This document shows positions 42,710-49,536 of a DNA stretch of 64,000 nucleotides, one piece after another. A program made the position numbers and the translations under genes. How positions within the stretch are numbered: the stretch's first letter is position 1; every line of letters starts with the position of its first letter. The DNA is from Pseudomonas sp. M30-35 (GTDB taxonomy: Bacteria > Pseudomonadota > Gammaproteobacteria > Pseudomonadales > Pseudomonadaceae): the NCBI RefSeq assembly GCF_002163625.1, contig NZ_CP020892.1, positions 3,286,001-3,350,000 on the forward strand, read 5' to 3'. The notes under the pieces were generated by a model. It did not search any database. It was given only the letters and a program-made list of their open reading frames with translations, and was not told where the DNA came from.

Positions 42710-43336
42710 TTGCACAGGTTTTTAATCCTCGCGTTAAGCGTCTTGCTTACCGCGTGCGCCAGCACTGCCCCAAGCGACATACCGCGGCACGCGGCCTATG
42801 AGCATTCGGTCGCCAGCCCCATGGCAAAAACCACCCTTGAAGCGCTGCATAATGCCGAGGCTATCCCTCTGCCGGTAAATCCGGGTGTCGCCGTACCTTC
42901 ATGGACCATCACTGCCGACCAGCCGCGCTTGAACTTTGGCAGTTCGATTTCAAACTACCGGGTGTTTTCACTGGCCCTGAAAAAGGGTGAGCACTTCAAT
43001 CTGAATGTGAATTCGCGCTGCAACAATTCGTGCCTGGGCGTGAGCAAATTCGCCATCAAGCCGCGCGCCATGCTACTCGACAGCTACGGTGTGGTAATTG
43101 CCAATAAACCATCGCACACAACAACCGGTGTCGGTCAGATGAGCATGGGCTGGGAAGGTGAAGCGCCAGAGAGCGGCACTTATTACCTGCTGGTTGCAGC
43201 GGATAACGAAGACATTGGCAAAACCATCGTGATTGACGACGTGTGGTTGAATAACTCGCCACTGATGTCCGTCAAAGTCGGCCCGAACAGCCTGTCACTC
43301 GGCGAAACCAGTGCGTTCTCCAACACACTGCAGTAA
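42710..43336 (+). CDS. Predicted lipoprotein, MalM/maltose-operon-like fold not certain
   Basis: A 208-residue lipoprotein. The start is a TTG at 42710 with AGGAG six bases upstream, followed by a short signal peptide and the lipobox LLTACAST (cysteine near residue 16). The mature part is rich in beta-strand patterns (PSWTITADQPRLNFGSSISNYRVFSLAL, then LLVAADNEDIGKTIVI near the end), which recall the periplasmic MalM family. I would not assign that firmly. It stands alone between the YebC-like gene and a Nudix gene, so no pathway can be inferred. Confidence 0.75.
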   Translation: MHRFLILALSVLLTACASTAPSDIPRHAAYEHSVASPMAKTTLEALHNAEAIPLPVNPGVAVPSWTITADQPRLNFGSSISNYRVFSLALKKGEHFNLNVNSRCNNSCLGVSKFAIKPRAMLLDSYGVVIANKPSHTTTGVGQMSMGWEGEAPESGTYYLLVAADNEDIGKTIVIDDVWLNNSPLMSVKVGPNSLSLGETSAFSNTLQ

Positions 43337-43365
43337 CCCACATGCCTCATAACCAATAGCAGCGC

Positions 43366-43800
43366 ATGCCAAGCGAACTTCCAATCCTCAACATCGCTGC
43401 TATTTGCTTATTCGATTTGAATGGGCGCTTGCTGCTGGTGCGCAAGCGCGGCACTCAAGCCTTTATGCTCCCGGGTGGCAAGTGCGAGCCAGGAGAAAGC
43501 TCGCTTAACGCGCTACAGCGCGAACTGCTGGAAGAACTAGAGCTGCGCCTCGATGTGAACAGCATCAGTTTGCTCGGCCAGTTTTCAGCGCCAGCCGCCA
43601 ACGAGGCCAACACCCGCATTACCGCCACGGTATACCGTGGCGCCCTACCGCATAGGGTTTATCCAGCGGCTGAGCTTGAGCAACTCGAATGGTTAGAGGC
43701 GCAACAGCCACGGCCAGATAACCTTGCCCCACTCCTTTCTGAGCATGTTTTGCCTGCACTTGGCGGCATCTGGCTTAGCCATACCACTGCGAATCTCTGA
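43366..43800 (+). CDS. Nudix hydrolase
   Basis: Hydrolyses a nucleoside diphosphate linked to another group. The Nudix box is complete: G38GKCEPGESSLNALQREL followed by LEELEL fits GX5EX7REUXEEXGU except that the last Gly is Glu. The protein is 144 residues, single domain, ATG at 43366, 29 bases after the lipoprotein gene. The substrate is unknown; housecleaning of oxidised nucleotides or a cofactor are typical roles. Confidence 0.88.
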   Translation: MPSELPILNIAAICLFDLNGRLLLVRKRGTQAFMLPGGKCEPGESSLNALQRELLEELELRLDVNSISLLGQFSAPAANEANTRITATVYRGALPHRVYPAAELEQLEWLEAQQPRPDNLAPLLSEHVLPALGGIWLSHTTANL

Positions 43801-43911
43801 ACCAGCCTTACAAAACCTCAATAGCCACTATCAGAACGATCGATTTCTACTCTGCAGCGCCGCTGAATAATCTATATGCATCCCGAAATGCTCAGATCAA
43901 CAGGTGCTTAG

Positions 43912-44169
43912 ATGAAACATTCAATCGCTCTTTTACTGGCTGTATTAACTGTGGTTCTCAGTGGCTGCGCCTCGCAACCGGAACCCAGAGAGCCTGCCTA
44001 TAGCGACGCCGAGGTTAAGCAATTTGCACTTGAGGTCCTGAGCCGCAGCAGCCTGTCGATGGAAGATTACGAGAAAATTCGCAAGGCCCTGCTCAACCCG
44101 AACCACTCCATGTCCAACTCGATCAGGAATGTTAAGACCGCATCAGAATTTAGCCCTGAACGAGGTTGA
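43912..44169 (+). CDS. Small predicted lipoprotein
   Basis: An 85-residue protein with a clear lipoprotein signal (MKHSIALLLAVLTVVLSGCA, cysteine at residue 19). The mature part is short and helical (EVKQFALEVLSRSSLSMEDYEKIRKAL) with a polar tail. No family recognised. The ATG at 43912 follows a short A/T-rich stretch. It is alone between the Nudix and ankyrin genes. Confidence 0.65.
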   Translation: MKHSIALLLAVLTVVLSGCASQPEPREPAYSDAEVKQFALEVLSRSSLSMEDYEKIRKALLNPNHSMSNSIRNVKTASEFSPERG

Positions 44170-44327
44170 ATGGCACACTTCATCCAGGCTTTTATCTAGG
44201 CATGGCGATTTCGCTGAATAAATCACCATGATCAATAAAGCCAATCAACATGCCAACGCCAACCTCGTTATGCTATGGGCAGACTGATTGCCGAGTTTTA
44301 CCGTTTTTATCAAGGAAGGAGAATTCT

Positions 44328-44852
44328 ATGACCGATCAACCAAGCAATCCAGGTGAACAACTCGACGACGAAGCCTTGGCCTTCGCTGAGCGAGTTTTCG
44401 ACCATGCGCGTTGCGGTGATACCGACACATTGCGTGCAATGATCGAACAAGGACTGCCGGTAAATCTGCGTAACTACAAAGGTGACAGCCTGTTAATGCT
44501 GGCGAGCTATCACGGGCATATCGAAACCTCAGAAATGCTCCTTGCGGCCAAGGCTGACCCGGATCTGCGCAATCAAAACGGTCAAACACCGCTGGCAGGT
44601 GCAGCCTTCAAAGGCAATCTCGATATCATCAAAATGCTCCTCGAACATGGCGCTGACGTTGAAGGCACGACCCCTGATGGTAAAACTTCACTGATGATGG
44701 CGGCGATGTTCAATAACGTTGCGGCAATCGACCTGTTGCTCAGCTATGGGGCCGATCCCAAAAGCAGTGATAATAACGGTGTGACTCCGCTTACCGCAGC
44801 AAAGCTCATGGGTGGCCCGGAAGCAGTGGCGCGCTTGGAACGTGAGCAATAA
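44328..44852 (+). CDS. Ankyrin-repeat protein
   Basis: A 174-residue protein made of about four ankyrin repeats after a short acidic N-terminus. Repeats start near residue 38 (YKGDSLLMLASYHGHIETSEMLL), near 72 (NGQTPLAGAAFKGNLDIIKMLL), near 105 (DGKTSLMMAAMFNNVAAIDLLL) and a last partial one near 138. The ATG at 44328 has GGAAGGAG upstream. Ankyrin proteins bind other proteins. A relative, AnkB, supports periplasmic catalase in P. aeruginosa, but this one lacks a signal peptide and a catalase neighbour, so no role is assigned. Confidence 0.85.
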   Translation: MTDQPSNPGEQLDDEALAFAERVFDHARCGDTDTLRAMIEQGLPVNLRNYKGDSLLMLASYHGHIETSEMLLAAKADPDLRNQNGQTPLAGAAFKGNLDIIKMLLEHGADVEGTTPDGKTSLMMAAMFNNVAAIDLLLSYGADPKSSDNNGVTPLTAAKLMGGPEAVARLEREQ

Positions 44853-44962
44853 ATCTGGCTATTCAGCGGGCCGATTATGCTGGGGTATTGATCTTGAGCA
44901 AGATGCTCATTGTTGAGCCGATTAGCCTGTGATGATCACTTGATCACTACAGGCCGAGCATC

Positions 44963-45298
44963 ATGAGCACAACTTCCTCCGACATCTGTAACGCTGCTGA
45001 TCAACTCCAGGGTTTTGTAGGGTTTAATCAAAAAATCGGGCAGTACATCGTGCGTTTTAGCGAAGACTCATTCGGCCTGGATATCATCGAAAACTCCATT
45101 GAACCGACCAGCGAATTCGTCTGGAGCGTGCAGTCTGGCGAACACATGCGCTTGGACCGCACACGTATACAGCTACTGCTTGATCAGCATATCGATGAAC
45201 GTCTAAACATCACCACGCCGATTCAGCTGTATATGCAGCGCAATGATTTACCAGAAATCGTTGCCGAACGCCGCATCAGCAGCTGTGCTGAGCGCTGA
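44963..45298 (+). CDS. Uncharacterised small acidic protein
   Basis: A 111-residue protein without signal peptide or membrane segment. Mixed alpha/beta patterns are visible (GFNQKIGQYIVRFSEDSFGLDIIENS, then HIDERLNITTPIQLYMQR). No family recognised. It starts at ATG 44963, after the ankyrin gene with a 110-base gap. Codon usage looks like its neighbours, which supports a real gene. Confidence 0.65.
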   Translation: MSTTSSDICNAADQLQGFVGFNQKIGQYIVRFSEDSFGLDIIENSIEPTSEFVWSVQSGEHMRLDRTRIQLLLDQHIDERLNITTPIQLYMQRNDLPEIVAERRISSCAER

Positions 45299-45372
45299 TA
45301 TTTTGAGCAGCTGCTTTTCTGGCCAATCAGAGTAGACTGAACCTTACCAACGCTTATCGGAGGGAGGTGGCA

Positions 45373-45414
45373 ATGAACCAAATGCTCCACGCTCACTCAC
45401 TTTTCACCCACTGA
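45373..45414 (+). CDS. Possible 13-residue leader peptide
   Basis: ATG at 45373 encodes MNQMLHAHSLFTH and stops at a TGA (45412-45414). It has one of the strongest ribosome sites in the window, GGAGGGAGGTGG, just upstream. The stop codon overlaps the GAGG that serves the next start at 45425, so translation of the two is probably coupled. It contains three histidines. Confidence 0.45.
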   Translation: MNQMLHAHSLFTH

Positions 45415-45424
45415 GGTAAAGATC

Positions 45425-45556
45425 ATGAGCAAAGGTATGGATTCAAAAAAGAACAGCAAAAAGAAACCGCTTAAAACCGCTCAGGAAAAGCGCATGGCCA
45501 AGAAGTCCAAGAACGAGGGTCAAACCCTGCTTGGCAGCCACGCCGCGCACACCTGA
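45425..45556 (+). CDS. Lysine-rich 43-residue microprotein
   Basis: The ATG at 45425 opens a frame of 43 codons. The protein is very basic: MSKGMDSKKNSKKKPLKTAQ, then EKRMAKKSKNEGQTLLG and a His-containing end. It is probably disordered and could bind RNA or DNA. A short leader frame lies eleven bases upstream and seems coupled to it. No family recognised with certainty. The GNAT gene follows after 73 bases. Confidence 0.6.
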   Translation: MSKGMDSKKNSKKKPLKTAQEKRMAKKSKNEGQTLLGSHAAHT

Positions 45557-45629
45557 TACAATCGCCCAGCGCCTGCCAAGCAGCGGCGCTGGGCTTATAG
45601 CCCGGCCTAAACTGACTAACCGATCGACT

Positions 45630-46037
45630 ATGCCTGCAACACGTCTTCGAGCCTTACCTGAGGCACTAAAACCCCTGGCTAATAAGTTTTACAGCGCACA
45701 CCGTGCAAAGATGAAAGCAGCCCATGACGACCAGGTCTGGACGCTTGAGCAATCGCAGATTATCGCCGCACTATGCCTACGTCCGGTCGCCAACGGCCAC
45801 TGGTTGACCAGTCTGTTCGTTGCCCCCGAGCATCGCCAACAAGGTCACGCCAAACAGCTCATACACTCAGCTATCGCCAACTGTTACGGCCCTATTTGGT
45901 TGTTCTGCCACCCCTCGCTGAGCGACTTTTATCAGGCATTGGGCTTCAGCTCCGCCTTGCAGTTGCCAGCCCCCCTTAATGAGCGGCTAAGGCGTTACCA
46001 GCGTAGCAAGCCGCTGATCGCCTTCTGTACTTGCTGA
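45630..46037 (+). CDS. GNAT-family N-acetyltransferase
   Basis: A 135-residue single-domain acetyltransferase from the ATG at 45630 (MPATRLRALPEALKPLANKF). The acetyl-CoA motif A is LTSLFVAPEHRQQGHAKQL (Q/RxxGxG/A type) at about residues 61-79. A C-terminal block YQALGFSSALQLPAPL matches the usual FY...GF strand. The substrate is unknown. An in-frame start at 45531 would overlap the microprotein and is rejected. Confidence 0.82.
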   Translation: MPATRLRALPEALKPLANKFYSAHRAKMKAAHDDQVWTLEQSQIIAALCLRPVANGHWLTSLFVAPEHRQQGHAKQLIHSAIANCYGPIWLFCHPSLSDFYQALGFSSALQLPAPLNERLRRYQRSKPLIAFCTC

Positions 46038-46104
46038 GTCTAAAACGCCAATGCCAACTGTAATAACTGCGTTTTTTTAGTCTCTATATTGCTCAGGACA
46101 GAGG

Positions 46105-46641
46105 ATGAAGATACTCATGAAGCGACGCTCTTTTCTCCACGGCCTAGCCCTATTACCGGCACTCCCGCTGTTAAGCCCTTTGATACGACCTGCAGTTGCT
46201 GAAACGGCAGCAACGGCAGCAAGTATTACGCCTCTACACAAATCCAATGAGGCGTGGCGTGAAATACTCGAACCAGACGCATACGCGGTCTTGTTTGAGG
46301 AAAGTACTGAGCGACCGAATAGCAGCCCACTCAATCATGAAAAACGTGAAGGCACCTATATCTGCGCCGCATGTAATTTGCCGCTGTTCCTCAGCGAGAA
46401 TAAGTTTGATAGCGGCACCGGCTGGCCGAGCTTTACCCAGCCAATTGCTGGCCATACCGGCTCAAAACGTGATTTCAAATTGATCTGGCCACGCACTGAA
46501 TACCACTGCATTCGCTGCGGCGGCCATCAGGGGCACTTATTCGATGACGGCCCACCGCCGCGTGGTGAACGTTGGTGTAACAATGGCGTTGCGCTGCAAT
46601 TTGTTGCTAAAGGCCAAGACTTGCCTGCTTTAAGGAGCTAA
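46105..46641 (+). CDS. msrB: Exported methionine-R-sulfoxide reductase
   Basis: Reduces methionine-R-sulfoxide in oxidised proteins. The protein is 178 residues with an N-terminal KRRSFLHGLALLPALPLL signal that looks like a twin-arginine type, so it should act in the periplasm. The MsrB core carries both zinc CxxC pairs (CAAC and CIRC), the substrate block GTGWPSF and the catalytic cysteine in RWCNNGVAL. Starts at 46105 or 46117 are both possible. It ends at the start of msrA, so the two form one operon. Confidence 0.93.
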   Translation: MKILMKRRSFLHGLALLPALPLLSPLIRPAVAETAATAASITPLHKSNEAWREILEPDAYAVLFEESTERPNSSPLNHEKREGTYICAACNLPLFLSENKFDSGTGWPSFTQPIAGHTGSKRDFKLIWPRTEYHCIRCGGHQGHLFDDGPPPRGERWCNNGVALQFVAKGQDLPALRS

Positions 46642-46643
46642 TG

Positions 46644-47327
46644 ATGCCTGCTGATTTACTTGCAAAAACCAAGCGCTACGCACTTGTAGGCGCGACGCTA
46701 CTGTTAAGTGTCCTGCTCAGCGCTTGTGGACCAACATTTTCGCAGTCTGCCAATGCGCAAGCTGCATCGACACCGTCGAGTATCGAACTTAAGCCCGGAG
46801 AACAAGGGGTCGCGGTATTCGCTGGCGGCTGCTTCTGGTGTACCGAGTCGGACTTCGACAAAGTACCTGGCGTCTTGTCGACAACCTCTGGCTACATCGG
46901 TGGCACAGTGGTCAATCCGACTTATGAGCAAGTCTCATCAGGCAATACCGGGCATTTAGAAGCCGTGTTAGTGAATTATGACCCGAGCAAAACCAGCTAC
47001 GCAAAATTGCTTGAAGCCTACTGGCCAACCATTGATCCACTCACTGCCAATGCGCAGTTCTGTGACCGTGGCACGCAGTATCGCAGTGCGATTTTCTACA
47101 GTGATGACACTGAAAAGGCCGCAGCACAGGCCTCGAAAGCCGCGTTGCAAAGCTCAGGAAAACTCAAAGGCAAAATTGTCACTGAAATATTGCAGGGCAA
47201 GACCTTCTACCCTGCCGAGGATTATCATCAGAACTATTACCTGAAAAACCCGCTGCGCTATAAGTATTACCGTACCGCCTGCGGACGTGATTCACGGCTC
47301 GAGGATATTTGGGGCAGTAAAGGCTAA
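46644..47327 (+). CDS. msrA: Lipoprotein methionine-S-sulfoxide reductase
   Basis: Reduces methionine-S-sulfoxide. The protein is 227 residues, with a lipoprotein signal (YALVGATLLLSVLLSACGPT). The catalytic cysteine is in GGCFWCTESDF, a resolving cysteine is near the end in RTACGRDSRLEDIW, and YPAEDYHQNYY is the conserved late motif. The ATG at 46644 is preferred over 46641 because AAGGAG then sits six bases away. With msrB directly upstream this makes an envelope repair pair for both sulfoxide forms. The electron donor is not in the window. Confidence 0.93.
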   Translation: MPADLLAKTKRYALVGATLLLSVLLSACGPTFSQSANAQAASTPSSIELKPGEQGVAVFAGGCFWCTESDFDKVPGVLSTTSGYIGGTVVNPTYEQVSSGNTGHLEAVLVNYDPSKTSYAKLLEAYWPTIDPLTANAQFCDRGTQYRSAIFYSDDTEKAAAQASKAALQSSGKLKGKIVTEILQGKTFYPAEDYHQNYYLKNPLRYKYYRTACGRDSRLEDIWGSKG

Positions 47328-47372
47328 AAGTTGGCGCTTTAAACACGCCATAAAAAGCTTTAAACACACCAT

Positions 47373-47412
47373 AAAAAACACCAGCGAATCAGCATTCGAC
47401 TGGTGTTTTTTT
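47373..47412. terminator. Bidirectional terminator between msrA and 47442
   Basis: AAAAAACACCAGCGAAT pairs with ATTCGACTGGTGTTTTTT (one bulge) around the loop CAGC. A-runs and T-runs on both sides let it work for msrA (plus) and the convergent gene (minus). Confidence 0.9.
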
Positions 47413-47441
47413 GGTCTGAAACAAACTCAGTACAAGTTCCA

Positions 47442-47786
47442 TCAGCGGTTGCGTTGTCGCTCATAGGTTGAACTGCCCGGTGTGCGCTCAACCTCGTAAC
47501 CACCGGGATACACCGTGGTTTGGCGGATACCGCCGCGAGTTTCGAATGATTGGCTGCCCGTACTGTTCTGTTGGTGTACAGAACCGATGTCACTCGGCAC
47601 CTCACGACCACCGTAGACATTGGACTGTCGCGAGCTGCGCGACTGGCCGATGCTGCCAGTTGCACCGGGGCTGATGTAGGTTTTAGGAATGACCCGGATT
47701 GTCTGTTGTTCGGGTTGATCGGCCTGGGCAACATTGAGTGCGCCGAACAGCAGTCCGGCACTCAACAAAATATTCAGTTTGATCAT
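47442..47786 (-). CDS. Uncharacterised exported protein
   Basis: A 114-residue protein from the ATG at 47786 with a signal peptide (MIKLNILLSAGLLFGALNVA, cleaved near ADQ). The mature part is Ser/Gly/Arg/Gln-rich and looks disordered (SIGQSRSSRQSNVYGG, ending YERQRNR). It is likely periplasmic. No family recognised. It shares a bidirectional terminator with msrA and lies 84 bases from cvfB on the same strand. Confidence 0.7.
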   Translation of the reverse strand: MIKLNILLSAGLLFGALNVAQADQPEQQTIRVIPKTYISPGATGSIGQSRSSRQSNVYGGREVPSDIGSVHQQNSTGSQSFETRGGIRQTTVYPGGYEVERTPGSSTYERQRNR

Positions 47787-47870
47787 TGCTCTGCCTCTCT
47801 GCGTGGAGAACTGCATAGCATCAGACACCCCAGTGCCGTGGATGCTCCATCACAGTGACCACTGGCTGCC

Positions 47871-48713
47871 TTACTTACCAATCAGCTCGATACGGTCTTC
47901 GTGAATGATGATCAAACCCTGCTTGTACAGGCCGCCAATGGCTTTCTTGAAATTACCTTTACTGACCTGAAACAACGCAGTGATGGCCTCAGGTGAGCTT
48001 TTATCGCTAAGCGGCAACACGCCATCGTTGGCCCGCAGCTTACTCAGCACTTGATCACTCAAGCTGCCAACCGCCTCTTGGCCGACCGGCTGCAGGCTAA
48101 GGCTGATTTTGCCGTCACCGCGCATTTCCTTGATGAAGCCTTTCTCTTGCATGCCGCTGCGCACAAACTTGAACAGCTCGTTCTTGTGCAGCAGGCCCCA
48201 ATGCTTGCCATTAATGATGGCTTTAAAGCCCATGTCAGTGGCGTCGGCAATCAACAGATCAACTTCCTGACCCGCCTTGTAAGGCGCTGGGATGTTATCG
48301 AGGTAACGATCGAGACGCGCAGTCGCGGTGATACGCTTGCTACGCTTGTCCAAAAACACATGGACAACGCAATAGTCACCGACCTGGAGCGGACGCTTCT
48401 CTTCCGAGTGCGGCAGCAGCAGATCTTTAGGCAGCCCCCAGTCAAGAAACAAGCCTACATTATTGATATCAATCACTTTCAAACTGGCAAATTCACCGAC
48501 CTGAACTTTAGGTTTTTCAGTGGTGGCGATCAGCTTGTCTTCACTGTCCAGATAGACAAATACATTGAGCCAGTCTTCAACCTCACTCGGGGTATCACTG
48601 GGGATGTAACGCTTGGGCAGTAAGATTTCGCCGTCAGCTCCGCCATCTAAATACAGGCCAAAGTCAGTGTGCTTCACGACCTGTAAAGAATTCATTCGTC
48701 CAATTAACGCCAT
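47871..48713 (-). CDS. cvfB: CvfB-family S1-domain RNA-binding protein
   Basis: A 280-residue protein from the ATG at 48713 (MALIGRMNSLQVVKHTDFGL); an earlier in-frame start adds three residues. Three S1-like modules follow (DFGLYLDGGADGEILLP, NVGLFLDWGLPKDLLLP, DMGFKAIINGKHWGLLH), then a C-terminal winged-helix segment (VSKGNFKKAIGGLYKQGLI). Staphylococcus CvfB binds RNA and controls virulence genes; the role in pseudomonads is not established. It faces the A/T-rich region upstream of the gene at 49033. Confidence 0.9.
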   Translation of the reverse strand: MALIGRMNSLQVVKHTDFGLYLDGGADGEILLPKRYIPSDTPSEVEDWLNVFVYLDSEDKLIATTEKPKVQVGEFASLKVIDINNVGLFLDWGLPKDLLLPHSEEKRPLQVGDYCVVHVFLDKRSKRITATARLDRYLDNIPAPYKAGQEVDLLIADATDMGFKAIINGKHWGLLHKNELFKFVRSGMQEKGFIKEMRGDGKISLSLQPVGQEAVGSLSDQVLSKLRANDGVLPLSDKSSPEAITALFQVSKGNFKKAIGGLYKQGLIIIHEDRIELIGK

Positions 48714-48851
48714 GGTACCCAACCCTCATTGCAATGCCTGCATTCTAACTGAGTTACAGCCAGTATTCTCGCTGGGTGTTGCCAATCAGCTTCGCCCCAG
48801 CGATTGGCTTCCAGCAGCGACCCGACCAATGGCAAAAAAACTATCAATTCC

Positions 48852-48875
48852 CAATTAAATATTAATATTTAATTG
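48852..48875. other. 24-bp perfect A/T palindrome
   Basis: The block from C48852 to G48875 (CAATTAAATATT and its mirror) is a perfect inverted repeat without a loop. It lies in a clearly A/T-rich 200-base stretch between cvfB and the gene at 49033, in an otherwise GC-richer region. It may be an operator, or a target for an H-NS-like MvaT-type protein. Confidence 0.5.
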
Positions 48876-49032
48876 AATAAAAACAGTTATTTGGATGCAA
48901 AACTGAAACATTAAATAGCTCAATAAAACACTTAATTAATTTGCCCCTTATAAATTCTCGACGTCATTAACCGAATAATTGTCAAGCAATTCATGTATAC
49001 TGGTCGACCGAGTTAATTTTGAGTAAAGGTTA

Positions 49033-49221
49033 ATGGCCGTCATGCGCGTAAAAGCATCAAACACCAAATCCAAACCAGCTCCGGCTGTTGAAACCAGCGC
49101 CTCAATTGACGCGCAGATCGCAGCTTTCCTGAAGTCGGGTGGTGAAATCCAGCAGATCGCCAAAGGCGTCAGCGGTCAGGTTTACGGCACAACCAAACAG
49201 ATCACCATCGGTAAGAAGTAA
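49033..49221 (+). CDS. Small conserved-looking protein, function unknown
   Basis: A 62-residue protein with the C-terminal segment IAAFLKSGGEIQQIAKGVSG that recurs in small pseudomonad proteins I cannot name with certainty. The N-terminal third is basic and disordered (VKASNTKSKPAPAV). It starts at ATG 49033 with GTAAAGG upstream and has a strongly A/T-rich promoter region. In size and charge it could be a small DNA- or ribosome-associated protein. Confidence 0.65.
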   Translation: MAVMRVKASNTKSKPAPAVETSASIDAQIAAFLKSGGEIQQIAKGVSGQVYGTTKQITIGKK

Positions 49222-49536
49222 GACCAGCTACGACGCTAGGGCTATTTGCTCATAGGGCAAAGTGATGGCATTTGCCAGACACTTGCCCAGCAGCGCGCTT
49301 CAGTGCTGCCAGGTTTAAATCTGTTGCCCAATTGCCCTAACGGTTCAACTGACACTGGTAATTACCAGCCCCCCCCTGAAACATCCCCCGTCGCGCAGTC
49401 AGCCGCGAAGTCAGCGCTATTTTTCACATCAGCACTGGCGGTTAGCACACAGTTGTTTCAAAATCACGACAGACCGCTAGAGCGGTCGATTCGGCGATGC
49501 CGTTGAATATGAATGGCATTGACCTCAGGAGCACTC
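49222..49536. other. Gap between 49221 and the sulfatase-fold gene
   Basis: 315 bases without a supported gene. A small inverted repeat, GACCGCT/AGCGGTC at 49472-49487, lies just upstream of the sulfatase start and may belong to its promoter. Confidence 0.4.
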
